From Setoptus koraiensis (Eukaryota > Arthropoda), in assembly GCA_048013815.1 (NCBI GenBank), contig CM106586.1, positions 13,020,001 to 13,084,000 of the forward strand: a DNA stretch of 64,000 nt. The letters are read 5' to 3'. Position 1 is the first letter of the stretch. Every line of letters begins with the position of its first letter. Of this stretch, positions 9,394 through 22,528 are shown in pieces. A program made the translations under genes and the position numbers. The notes under the pieces are model-generated. The model saw only the letters and a program-made list of their open reading frames with translations, was not told the origin of the DNA and ran no database searches.

Positions 9394-12300
9394 TTGCGTA
9401 TCGGGCATGGTGTGGAGATCGTTCTCCATCACGCCGGCCAGCGCATGCCGGCTCGCACTGGCCGGCGTGCATCATCTGCCCTGGACACGCCAGTGGGATG
9501 GCCGGCGCACCAAGTCGTACAATACAATATAGCCGGGCGGGTTCGTTCGTCCGCTTCGCGATTCGGATGTCGAATTTGGACGTTCGGCGTTCGAACTCGG
9601 ACGTTGGACGTTCGACTTTGGACGTTCGACGTTGCAGGCTCGAATGGAGCGGGTCGCCCCGATTGAGAGCGGCCGAGTGAGTCGACAATTCACGGCCATC
9701 ACCTAGCGCGCTGATTGAGCATAGCAGTGAAGCACCATTAGTTTCGTCGGTCGCGCCATAATTATTATCGTTATTGTTCGCCTTGTGTCTGTGAGGCGAT
9801 CTTTGTGATTAAAAGAAGCCCAGGCACACTTGTTGCTGTTTTGCCTGCCGGCCTGTGAGTCGACGGGCGGGTGCCGGCCGACCAACACGCTCTTACGCAC
9901 CGGTCAGCACGGGCCCAACTAATAATAACAACTGATGGGCGCTCGTTCGCTGCCTGTTTGACTTCACCAGGTGAGCTGGACGCAAATTGGCAGCTAGCGT
10001 GCCGCTCCAATTGCCGCTACACTGTGACCATCATCGTTGGACATTGTGTGTCGACCAGCGTTTCCATTGTATGGTCACACAATATACAATATGTATAATA
10101 TGTATATGGTATGACAAACTGACCCATGGCATGACATTCCTGGCCTCTAGTTGCACCAACGACGCCATTTCTGCCGCCGACGCGCCACGCACAATATCCC
10201 GGCCCCACATGCTCGATAAAAAGCGATTCGTGTGTACGGGGGACGAACCAAGTGAGCGTGGTAATTTATTTATTTATATTCAAATGCACGCCAGTGCAAC
10301 AAACTGACTGCGACTTTGCCTGGGAGGACGAATCTTGAATACGTGACAGGCGAACATTGTTGTGTTTTAGTGAGCCGAGACGATTTGCATACGAGTCGGA
10401 TGAATAATTGCCGCCAGCTCTCTTGCTCTCTCTCCCTTTTAATGGCCATGTGACGGGCATATGCTCCCTGCGAATATGTGCAATACGCGGCCTTGTCAAC
10501 CAGAAAAATTGCGCACCTCCATGAGCAGAGGCATCCGTGGAGGGTATTCTGGTGGCTGGCAACAACAAGAGGCACGCAATAACTTGTTGCTGTTCGCGAC
10601 CCATCGGCGACAATGGTCGATCGGTAACGGGCCCCAATGGCTCACTGCCAACAAGAATGTCCGACGAGTGAGGCCGCTGTAAGAGTTGAGGCGAGGGGCG
10701 AGCGCGAAATGCGACTAGGCGGCTGCTGGTAGCACTGCAAAATGGATATAGTGGAGCCAACGATAATGGGAATAAAAATAAAATAAAAAGTCGACGCTAA
10801 TGATTGTAGCCGGCTTTCGTGCGCCCCCGTGCCTGGCTGGCTGGCTGTTGCTGGCAATGTTGTTGCCGACAACTCAATTAAGACAGCGGCCTCTATCTCG
10901 CTGGGATTGAAAAAAGGCGATAAGTAAAAATAAGTTGGGGTAGCTACGAGTTTAGCGTACGAGTCAGAGCGAGCCAGTCAGCCAGTCAGTCAGCCAGCCA
11001 GCCAGAGAGCGAGAAGGCAAAAAAGGATAATAACAGGGAAACAGCATGATGGTTGCAATTGCGATTGTGAGTGCCAGCGCAAATGTGATGCAATTGCGAC
11101 TCGCATTCAATTCAACTTTTCAACTTTGGATTGCGACTGCGACGGCAACTGCTACGTTCGGCTCTGACTTACACTTTGACTTTCTGAGTTTGGCTTTGCC
11201 TGTTTGGAATTAAACTGCTCGCAAGCCAGCTTCAACTTTTGCCCAACATGAAATTTGCCTTTGCCATTTCCAGTGAATTGAGCCTATTATTTGCTGGCAT
11301 GGCTGTCGTCGTTAGCCAGCCAGCAAACCAGCCAGATTATTCGTGTTTGGATTTCTTTGGCTGCTTGCTCGGCTGGCTGGATGGCTGGCTGGCTGGCGAA
11401 CAACTGGGCAGAGTTGGCAAGCGCCAGCCAGCGATAAAAAGCCGGCCAGAGCTCGTTTCGAAAGCGATTGTGCCAACATACGAATGAGCCAACAACAACA
11501 TCCACGGCAACACAGTCTCTGGCCGTGTGTTTCCACCGGCTCCGACTTGCACAGAATTATCGCCCGAATAATGCATGCGAGCGCCGTTCGAACGCTCTTC
11601 GAATGCTGCTCGAACGCTGTTCGAATAGCGTGTGTGTAATGATAATGATCATGAAAGTAAATTGTGTGTCGCTGCAGCGACAGCCAGCGACTCGCGAAGC
11701 TTTGTTGCGACTCAGAACTCATTACTCCCACCATCGCCGGCAACGGCAACCTGTTGCAGCCGGCCTGGCGTGTCTGCCGGTCCGCCAGCCAGCCAGCCGA
11801 TGAGCCAGCCAGCCGGCGAGCCGGCCAGCCAGTCAGTCGCTTGGTTGCGCCCGATGAGCAAACTGCCTACGGCTGTGGCCGGCCGAAGCTTCGCTACCTG
11901 TCCGCTGGCCGGCCGTCTCCAGTCGCTAGAGACTAGTGCGACTTGAGCGCCGGACTTAAGTCGCAAGTTGGTCGGTTTATGCGTTGTCGGCAGTTTCAAA
12001 TCGCCGTAATTGCCAGCGCCATTCGCCGCTTGCAACAGATAAAAGTTGGCAGCGAAACTTTCATCTGCAGATTTGTTGCAGTCTCGTTTGTGGGGGCGTC
12101 AGCGGCTCAGCTCATCAATCATGCCTGCATTAATGGAGCTAACAGAGGGGGCAGGCAGGCAGACCAGGTAGAGGCCAACCGTCGGCGCTGACAAGTCGCT
12201 TTCTCGGCTTGTGATCGGCTTGCGATCAGCTGAGCTTAGCGCTGCGCTTCGAAGCCACTCCTCGCCAGTAGACAAACAATAGATAAATAAAAGGAAAATA

Positions 12301-15300
12301 AAAGGGATAGGTGCGCTTGTTGTATTGGAGTCGCTAATGCCATCGCCATTACCATTGGTGTGACTATTGTTGTCATTATTGTGTGTGCCGATTGTGTTAG
12401 CGGCACGATGGTATCTCTATAACATGGGCGGCGTCTCGGACTTGTATTGCAATGGGTAATTTTCTTTTACTGCCTACCCTTTCTGCACCACCTTTGCGAA
12501 CACACACACGCATGCCGAACAACACAACAGGTTGCTGCTGTCGCCTGTTACACCCAGGTGAAGCCAGGTGAAGGTTGGCCAGAAGAGCGCTTAGCCATGG
12601 CGAGCGTTTGCGAGCGCGAAAAACGACCAACAAGCCGGCAAGTGAACAAGCCAACGAGCCAACAGGCCAACAAGGCAAAAGAATCAAAGTCAAGATCAAG
12701 TGTGCATTTGTCTCGAAACTAGGCTACTCTCCCTTTCGAGACCGACAACAACAACGGCAACAACAACAACGACGGCAACAGCGACAACAGCAACAGCGCT
12801 GCCTTGTCTGTTCAGTTGTTGTAACTCGCTTGCCAGTGCCGTCGCCGCCATCCAGCCAACAGTGAAATTTCAAGGTTAGCTCAGGTTATTAGCATCAAAA
12901 AGTGCTTGCCATAGTCGTCATTGCTCGCTGCCTTTATCCTTTTATTTATCCTTGTGTGCGTGTGTGTAAGAGTGTGTGTGAGTGTGTGTGTGTATGTGCA
13001 TATCGGCTTATTTGGTCGCCTCGCTATCTATCCAATAGCCGAGTCTGATCGAGAGTGTATCGACAGGGATTTCTCTGCGTTTCGTCGATTTCACTGCTGG
13101 CTGCCACTGGTCCGCAGTCAGCATCCAAAATCTCGACAACTCGGATCCCCGTTTGTTTGCAGGCTGCTGAGGCGACTCCGGTCACCCGCATTGGGCCCAC
13201 AATTGGGCACGACAGCGCGACAGAGTGAGCCCAGACCGACACAACAATAACAAGTTGCCATGGCAACAAATGGGGCCTGATTGCAAGCCGAGTATTGCAC
13301 ACACACACTCACCAAACTGACAACAGTTTAAAAATACTTGTGCACCACTACAAGTCACACAACACAACCTGTTGAACAATCCACTCTATTTAACAGAGCC
13401 TATTGGCACTCTCTTAATTTATATATGACATCAAGGCTAACTAACCAGCCAGTCAGCCAGCCAGTGAGAAATGCTTTTTTAGGCTCACTGGCTCTAATCT
13501 TTGCATGTTGTTGTTGTCGTTTTTGCTGCCAGCTCGGCTTGTTGTAGCGCGTGTACGCATTGCATGGATTGCGCATTTGGTTTGTTTTGGTTAGTCAGGG
13601 AAATGAATTCACACTAGATTAGCTAATCAAGTGTAGTTGTGTCTCTATTTGGAAACAACTACTAAAACTAATAGTCATAAGCAATGGGCAAATCATTGCA
13701 CTTATGTGTATAAATGGCGCCTAAGTTCAAGTTCATGATCAAATTAATTAAATACACGCCAAAATGGATGGAAACTGTACGAGTTGTCTCGTGTTTAGCT
13801 CGCAAAAATAAGCTTCGATCAAACCAAACTAGCTAGACACATCGACAAAAGTTGCTGGCGTCAGCCAATCGAACAATTCCGCTCGTTAGTCACCAACTAA
13901 TAGTTAGTGCGTGTGTGTGTATGTTAACCCAAAACTCACAGCTCACTTCCGTTACAAGCACGTTATTCGTTGGTATCAGCAGCTGCATAGTTTGGTATTT
14001 GGTTGCGAGAAATAAATTTATTTACCAGTGAGTATTGAGTGGAAAATAGAGTAAATACCCAAGCGCAACAACCTGTTATTATGATACCACTGTCAATACT
14101 ATAACTAGTTATACAAGTGCCCAACTGGTAATGATATTAGTAATATCTGTGTCGTTAGATTATGATTTTATTGGGACAACCCTCAACTTTGAGCCACTAT
14201 TACCAAACAACAGGCATTACATTATTATTATTATCTGTAATGATGTCTCGCTCGCCCTCTCTCTCTCGCTCTATTCACGCTCGGATATGTGTCCATGTTG
14301 CAACGTTTTGCTGGCCTGTTCGATCATCAGCACTTGACGTTCATTCGGGTGTCATTTGGGCGACCTCCAACAACCGATCGAGTTCACCAGAGCAGCTGAC
14401 TCAAATGTCACAGGCCTGTGTCGAAGTTTTGTCCTGTTGACAACAGCCTGTCTCTGTCAACAACTGGCGTTTCATCAATGTCACTGTTGTGTCATCTATG
14501 ACATATTCGCCATGCAACTATAGTCTATAGTTATAGACGGATTATGCAGCAAGCATAATTGTTGCATTGATTGGATTTTCAATTCACGACGACGACGACC
14601 ATAATACGGCCACCATAATGCGACAGCCGTGACACAACGACGACGTCGACTAATAAATCACGCACTCAGCCTTGCTCGACGGGGCCATCTATTTGGCTGG
14701 CATTTGGAACATGTGACCGGTATTTGTGTACAGTAGAAGTGGGCTAGACCGCGGATAAATTATGCGTCCGAGTGGCTTGGCGTAATTGATCAGTGTGTCG
14801 GCCTAAAAGAAGCAGACAAACGTCAACGATGTTATGCAATAACTGAGCAACCAACGAAAATCTTATGTGCCTCTAATGTGTCTCGATGGCTACAGCTATG
14901 GTTGGCTTGCGTGAACAAATGCTCACAAACAAACCAAAGTTTCAGCAGATACAAACAAACATACCTGGGCCGGCGCCGACCAAGGAATTGTTGCCTCTCG
15001 CCAGAAAGCCATCGAGACAACAAACAATTAAAATGGCCCAGACTTAGAGAGAGACGGTGGTCTGTTGGTTAGCTAAATGAACTAGTTTCTATGCCCGGTT
15101 GCGTCATAATGACAATAATAATAATGACAGCGGCAGCAGCAGCAGCAGCAGTACCAGTGGTGATGGTGGGGGTGGCAATGGTTATAACAAGGCCGCTGCT
15201 GTTGCCACTTGTTGCTCCACAGAGTTCCTGAACGTTGTTCCAAACGAAGTTCCTATGTTCCTCTATCTGTCCAATGTATCCAGGTAGAGATATACTATTT

Positions 15301-18300
15301 CGCTGTTGTTGTTGTTGTTGCTGTTCCGCTGTCTTGGCCACTCTCTGGCTGTGTGTGAGTTGCTGGCTGTCTAAAGTCGACCACTTTTCTGCAACAACAA
15401 CAACGACAGCAGCAACCTAAAGTCTAAAATGGAAAAGTCCAACTCAATGGAACAGTTTCCGCGGCTTGTTGTATTCGCCGCACTAGTTATAGGGAAACAA
15501 CAACAACAATATCATGCGGCGACAACATGATTGGGTACTGTATTATTACATGTTGTCGTTGTTAGACATAGCAAGAGCATCTATCAACTGGGCAACTTTT
15601 TCTAGCGAAAGCTTTGCCAGCCGACCATGTTTTTTTGCCAAAATTCGAAAGTTGTTGTCGTTGAACGAACGCCAGCGAGCCAACAATTTGTAGTTGCTGT
15701 TGTAAATGCGCCAACAACGACAACAGCGACAACAACGACAACGACAACAACAGCAACAGTGACTAACGTTCGACGGTCGCCAAAGAAACAATTTGCAAAC
15801 AATTCCAATGGTTCGACGAGGAACAAGTTCGACAGGCAACAACTCAAGGACAAGTGGCAACAGCAACAATAATAATAACAAAGTGTTACACTTGTTCTCT
15901 CCTTGTACACTAATGGATATTTGCCAATTTGACCCACCGTTCTTGACTATACCAGAAGTGACTGGGCAAGCCCTCAAGTTTCTACACAAGCGGTTGCTAC
16001 ACACAACGGTATTTTGATGTGATATCCAGCTGTATTTTTGGCCCGCCAGGTACAGTTTGGGGCCGCGCTGGTGAGCGATCGCGGTGTAATTGTTGGCTTG
16101 ATTGGACGATATAAGTAAACATTTTGGCTGAGCAAGCGGTGGCTTCGAACGAGCCTCCGTCCGGTTTTCAGTCAATCCCTGTACTGGACGTCCAATTTAC
16201 CCTGCAATGCGTTCGATGCGACTGAAACTTCCAGATGAAACTCTCCTCCTCTCGCTCTCTCTAAATATATATATATATATGTAATCCTCAGTCAGCAACA
16301 CTTGCTACATGCGATCTGGCCATGTGAGCTGCGAGCGAAAGTTTATCTCTCTGTAATCTGTAGATTTTAGATTTCAGATGCATTCTAGATATATTTTATA
16401 TGGAAGCCATCAGATGGAACTGAACTAGCCTTGCAAACGAGGCACACATCGAGAGAACACAGCAACGGCAACAGCAACAGCGCTCATGTGCAAGTTGAAC
16501 CGAAAAGAATTATCTGTCGAATTATTTCGTGAAGAAGGGAAACGATGGCTTCAAGTAAAGTGTGTGAGTGCACATCTCACATGAGTTGGCTGGAATTCTC
16601 AAGTTGATCTGAGTTTTCACGATAGAGCGAAGATTTCTGGAAAGAGCTCGGCTTAGCTCCAAGGCTTAGCCGATAAGACGATTGCAATAGATTAAAGACG
16701 ATGCATGGGCAGCACTTTTGCTTGTTGTGTGTCCATCAACAACAGCAATGACAATTTTGTTTGGCCAACTATCGCTCGAGACAAACCCTAAATAATAAAT
16801 GTTGTTCGTCGTATCGTGCGGACAACAACGTCCATTTCCTCCAACCGTCGAGCCTATTTCGGTATGCCAACCCGTTTTTGCAACCAACGTCTATGTGGGT
16901 AACCAGCACCCTCGTTCGCGTCAATATTTCACAATGCGACGAAATTTTAGACTTTCTTGTGCCAACGAAACAGGGCTTCACATCTTACAGGCCCTTCCCC
17001 GGCCCCTGCCATAGAAAAATGTACAGCATTCGTTGGGACAACGATTGCAACAAGCAGATTATTCAACGACAAAGAGCGACGAATCTTTGAGAAGAATAGC
17101 CAAGATGTAGAAAATCATTGGTAGGCGAACAATTTACTCGGATATTTATGCAAAGAGTTGCCATGGTTGGGCCGAAAGTCGGCGACTATTGTCGACGCTC
17201 GACCGCTTCACCAGTGGCAGTTCGAACTTCGAAGGGACCAGGCCAGCGAAATAACTGGCATATCGATATAACTGGCATGTATGCGAGGCGATAAACCTCA
17301 CAAGGTAAAGCTCCTCGGGCTCGTTGGCAAACTCTTGAAAGCGTGTATGCTGAGGCGAGCACAAGACTTTGCGACTCGTAAATTGCGAGCAAACGATCGC
17401 GATTGTGCCATTCCAGTTCGAAATTCCAAGCTGGAATGGATCGGCGGGGCATGAGGAGCCTCCGCCGACTCAGGCCCTGCCAACGGTTGGACGAAGAGAA
17501 CGAAATTGAGCACCAAAAAGTGCCAAAGAAACGGCCTCCCCTCCTTTCCCACACAATGCATCGGTGACGCATCAGTCATGCAGACCCCTCAACTTTTCGC
17601 AGCTCAACATGGGCTTGCGCTGTCGTGCTCAAGGATGTTGAGGCAGAATCGTATGCTGGCAACAATTGTTTTATTTGCCAGCATACAACCAGCAACCAGC
17701 GGCTAGCAACCAGCGACCGGCGACCAGATTTAAACGATTTGCCACACTGTGGCACCAGGCGGGGTTCAGCGCGAATCCGCTAGGGCGGCGCGCTGTTTGC
17801 TTACAATTGGCAGTGTGAGCGAGCAGCAGTGCAAAAAATTGCTGCCAGCAGTATACTGCGGCACACACTGCCAGCGCTATTATTAAGCGCTGTTCAACAG
17901 TGACTGTTGTTGTTGTATAAACTAAGGCAGTGTGTGTGTGTGTGACTCACGAGCGGCCCGGTCTCAAGTCGCCAGGCCAAATGGCTCGCTCAAATGGATC
18001 GGCGCGCTGTTGTGTGTGTGTGTGTGTGTGCTGTGGTGCGCCGCTCTGTGCCCGGAGCGTTGGAATTTGCAAGCGGTGCGAGTAGTGGGTATTGTGAGTG
18101 GCACCATTGTAGTAATGCATAAAATATGCTGGCTATAATGATAAACAGCGGCACAAACGCGGCAAATGTGCCCCACCGACACGCTTTGTGCCCTTGAGTC
18201 GGCGCGCAGTCGCACACCATTGATGGTGGCAGTGGGAGCGCACACAAATTCCATGATACCGACAGAGTCTGTCGGACAGAGCGCCGGCCGAATGAATAGA

Positions 18301-18811
18301 ACGAACAGATTCTAACGCACACACACACATGAATAGAATGAATAGAACAACGAGACTCAGCCACTTGAGTCGCCGGTTGAGTATGGCGGCGCCATTACAA
18401 CTGGCACGAACGTCACTGCTAGATATGGTGCGGAGATAAGCCGCTCTCACACTGGCACTGGCAGCGCGGCGCTCGCAGTTAAATAGCATCACACAGCGAC
18501 AGCATTCGCCCAACGACTGTTGTGTGTGTGTGTGTGTGTCGGCCCGGCTCGCCCGGCCCGGCCCGGCCGGGCCGTGTTTGTTCGCTGTTGAGTCGCGCTG
18601 TTTTTGTTAGTTCGACTCACTCGCTTTGTGAGTGCGTGTGTGTGTGCTGGCTAGCTGCTGCTGCAAGTTCGATGGTTCGTTCGTCGGTTCGTTTCGTTAG
18701 TTCGTTTCGCTCACACACACACACACACACACACTCGCTTGCACGCTAGTTATTTGTGCGCTGCGATGGTGGTGCAAATGGTAGTATGGTGGTAGTGTGG
18801 TAGTATGGTGG

Positions 18812-19540
18812 TGGCAGTGGTACCACTCGCTCGCATACGCACAAACTCGCACTCATGCACCAGCTTTGGCAGCACACTAGTTTAAACAGCGCTAGCAAAC
18901 AGAGCGCACACACACAAGTTTGGACGCCGCCGTCGCCGTCTAAACTTTCTACTTCAACTCGCGCGTTCATCCTCCCAACGTCGACGCTCCACTCCAATAG
19001 CAGCAAGCTAGCAGCAGCAGCACATTAAACATTCGCTATTTGATCGTCTGGCAGCAACAACAACAACAACAGCAACTCCAACAACGGCAACATTTCCCCA
19101 GAAACAATCGTCGTTGCCAATAGTAAACATAACACAACAAGAAATATTTATACACACACACACACACACGAATATTTTAGTAAATCGTCTGTCCATCCCC
19201 AGTTAATATCTGGCAGATATATATATATATTATTACGACATTATATATTAATCACACAATTATTTAGCAGCAGCAAAATAATAATATCAGCAGCGGCAGC
19301 ATTGTAATCGCCAGTATTGTGTCGTATCTCAACGCCAGCCAGACCGACCGACAAACCGACAGACGCGTTGTTGCAGTGCGTTTGTCTCCGTGTAGCGCAA
19401 GTGTATCGCACACACACAAGCAACCAACCGAGGAACAAGAAAAATTCACGAGAACAGGACCGACAGCCAAGCAGCCCTCTCACAGAGGCTATATTCATGT
19501 CTTTTTTCTCATTACATAGCCACCAAACAAACCCTGTCCC
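18812..19540 (+). promoter_or_regulatory. 5' leader/promoter region of RNF38-like copy 1
   Basis: Sequence from the TGGTAC at about 18816 to 19080 (CAAACTCGCACT…, TCTAAACTTTCT…CTTCAACTCGCG) is repeated before the second copy at 22175-22400. This marks the duplicated upstream segment. Immediately before the start codon both copies carry …ATAG/CCACCAAACAAA, which may be a shared splice acceptor for a 5' UTR exon. CA, TA and CAA tracts fill the rest. Confidence 0.6.
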
Positions 19541-21331
19541 ATGTCTGCGTACCCCCCAGCCCCTTATTGTAGCTGCTGGACAAACTTAAGTTTGCAGCAA
19601 CAACAGCTCATCAACCACCATTTGGCCAATACTGCATTAACTCAACAGATAATAAATGATGCATCCTACCTCAATCCCACCATGATTGCCACTCCGAACC
19701 ACCAGCATTATCTGGCAAGTCAGCAACAACAGCATCAACAACAGCAACAACAGCACCAACAACAACACCAAGAGCACCAGCACCACCAGCAACAACAACA
19801 ACAACAGCAACAACAACAACAACAACAGCACCACCACCACCATCATCACCATCAGCATAACCACCATCACCTTCATCAGAGCCAGCTAGACCAATCCGAC
19901 CAACAGCAGCAAAATATACGCCGCTTTCAACAAATTCAATTTCGTCAACTACAACACTTACAGCAACAGCAACAACAACAAGCGTCATCGCACCTACACC
20001 ACATTAGTAATAGTAATTGTAATTCAGACTCAAATATCAATGTAAACAATAATAGTAATAATAGTAACAACGTTAGTAGCAGTAATACGAATAATCATAG
20101 TAATAATAATACTAATAACACCAATGTCACTAATGGCAGCAGTAATGTTAGCAGGGTGCGGAATGTCTACCACCAGAGTTACAATCAGCACAACAACCTC
20201 CCTCTATTATCCTACCAAGGACACACCGCTAGTGGAGCTAGTCAGCGTTCCAGCCCATACCCTCTGTCTTCTTCCGGTCATCCACATAGAACCTCAAGAA
20301 GAGTGCTTCCACACAGAGAACATACTATTGCCAATTATCAGATATCTTATATTGCTAACAATGGCAACCAAAACCAGAACCATCACCAACAACCTCCCAC
20401 CCAACAACAACAACAACAACTTGGTAATAACAACATATCTCAACAAACTACATCAACAACCACCAATACCAATGGCAACACAACTAATTGCCTAACCAGT
20501 GAACTGCCTAATACTGTTATCACTTTTGGTAATATTATCGGTAGTGCCTCCAACTATTTACCAGTGCCCTTAGCTGCTCATCAACATGATATCAATAATA
20601 TGAACACCAGACTAGATAACATCAACCAATTTCAGAGTCTGCAACAACAACCAGCTCAACACAACCGTCATGTGCAGCAAATTAATCCTGGAAACAATGG
20701 CAATAATATTAGTACCTTAAATATCGACCATAACAACATTTCAACATATCATAGCACTAATTTGAATATGCACCAACAGCGGCACCAATCAAGCCACAAC
20801 GTGCTCCCACCTCAACCTATCGTGAATCATCACGCAAACCATAGCATACCCAATCTAAATCATAGACTCAATGATTTTGTCGCGGCTATGGTAGCCCAAC
20901 ATCAACAACCTCACATGCACATGATGTTGGAAGCAGCTCTAGCGATGCAGTTATCCAATGGAATTGCTCAACAAGCAGCCCAATCAGCCGCTATGCAGCA
21001 AGAGATGGCGGAGACAAATGATTACGACACGTTGAGCATTTCGGAGAGATTGGGTGAATCTAAGCCCAGAGGCTTAACCAAGCCCGAAATCGAACAATTG
21101 TTATCTTACACACTAGAAGAAGTCAATGAAAAAGATCCCAGTGCCTGTGTCATATGTATGTGTGATTTCGAAGTTAAATCTAGGATTAGGACACTTTCTT
21201 GTTCACACGAATTTCATGCTAAATGTGTCGACAAATGGCTGAAAGCTAATCGTACGTGCCCTATATGCCGACGTGACGCCTCAAAGGCTCAAGTCGAATG
21301 CCGTAGCGACAAAAGATCTCGACATCATTAA
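19541..21331 (+). CDS. RNF38/RNF44-like RING-H2 E3 ubiquitin ligase, copy 1
   Basis: One open exon of 596 codons. The C-terminus is diagnostic: ERLGESKPRGLTK, then CVICMCDFE, CSHEFHAKCVDKWLKANRTC and PICR, matching the RNF38/RNF44 family almost word for word. The cysteine/histidine order C-C-C-H-H-C-C-C is a RING-H2 (residues about 535-575). The first 170 residues are dominated by polyGln and polyHis tracts and the middle is Asn/Ser rich. By family it should be a soluble, mostly nuclear E3 that hands ubiquitin from an E2 to substrates. ATG at 19541 is the first in-frame start and is matched in position by copy 2. The lack of introns could mean retrotransposed origin or intron loss. A polyadenylation-like AATAAA follows at about 21339. 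Confidence 0.9.
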   Translation: MSAYPPAPYCSCWTNLSLQQQQLINHHLANTALTQQIINDASYLNPTMIATPNHQHYLASQQQQHQQQQQQHQQQHQEHQHHQQQQQQQQQQQQQQHHHHHHHHQHNHHHLHQSQLDQSDQQQQNIRRFQQIQFRQLQHLQQQQQQQASSHLHHISNSNCNSDSNINVNNNSNNSNNVSSSNTNNHSNNNTNNTNVTNGSSNVSRVRNVYHQSYNQHNNLPLLSYQGHTASGASQRSSPYPLSSSGHPHRTSRRVLPHREHTIANYQISYIANNGNQNQNHHQQPPTQQQQQQLGNNNISQQTTSTTTNTNGNTTNCLTSELPNTVITFGNIIGSASNYLPVPLAAHQHDINNMNTRLDNINQFQSLQQQPAQHNRHVQQINPGNNGNNISTLNIDHNNISTYHSTNLNMHQQRHQSSHNVLPPQPIVNHHANHSIPNLNHRLNDFVAAMVAQHQQPHMHMMLEAALAMQLSNGIAQQAAQSAAMQQEMAETNDYDTLSISERLGESKPRGLTKPEIEQLLSYTLEEVNEKDPSACVICMCDFEVKSRIRTLSCSHEFHAKCVDKWLKANRTCPICRRDASKAQVECRSDKRSRHH

Positions 21332-21432
21332 TTATTTTAATAAATGATAATGAATATAAAATAAGAGTTAATGTGTTTCAAAATCCTTCATCTTGTATAT
21401 GTTTCGGAGTGCGAAGACAATTCATCCTCTCA

Positions 21433-22165
<733 letters not shown>

Positions 22166-22174
22166 TGATAACTG

Positions 22175-22528
22175 GTACCGTTCACACGCACTCGCACAAA
22201 CTCGCACTAGCGTTAGATCAAACGGCGAAACACACAAAGAGCAGGCAAACAAAGCGCACGCACACACAAGAGGTTGGTCGTCGTCTAAACTTTCTGCTTC
22301 AACTCGCGCTTTCATCCTCCTAACGTCGCGACGCTCGACTCCGATGGCAGCAAGCTAGCAGCACAGTGATCATTTGCTATCTGATTGTCTAGTAGCAACA
22401 ACAGAGACAACATTTTGTAAACATACGAATAGTATCGTCGACCATCTCTATCTAGCTTCGAATATATATTATATATTTGACAATATCACAGAGCAATATA
22501 TTAGATAGCCACCAAACAAAGCCCATCC
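22175..22528 (+). promoter_or_regulatory. 5' leader of RNF38-like copy 2
   Basis: This is a shortened duplicate of 18816-19540 (CACGCACTCGCACAAACTCG…, CGTCTAAACTTTCTGCTTC…, TAGCCACCAAACAAA before the ATG). The duplication junction lies near the shared TGGTAC at 22172-22178. Copy 2 therefore kept only ~350 bp of the upstream DNA of copy 1 and none of the region 5' of 18.8 kb. Confidence 0.6.

Larger units (their letters stand above)
7356..18811. other. 11.5 kb GC-richer, microsatellite-dense region without a recognisable gene
   Basis: Composition shifts here from AT-rich to near-balanced GC, with many CCGG/GCCGGC palindromes (e.g. 8635-8690), CCAG/GCCA tandem tracts (10970-11010, 11330-11400, 11780-11840), CAA/CAG tracts (12745-12800, 15100-15180, 15700-15880) and TG/CA runs (17930-17945, 18011-18031, 18305-18325, 18519-18538, 18715-18736). 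Frames of 60-210 codons occur on both strands at once and translate to low-complexity or random-looking protein, as expected where stops are rare. I recognise no domain. It could be the regulatory domain or a large 5' intron of the RNF38-like gene at 19541. A multi-exon gene with unfamiliar exons cannot be ruled out. Confidence 0.45.

Noticed and set aside
15546-16175. Minus-strand frame of 209 codons with polyLeu and polyCys stretches
   Set aside because: It is the complement of CAA/CAG/CGA repeats; the low-complexity runs come from microsatellites, not from a membrane protein.
19637-19988. Leu/Val-rich frames antisense to the RNF38-like gene
   Set aside because: Shadows of its CAG/CAC repeats. 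The same occurs antisense to the second copy at 22596-23063.
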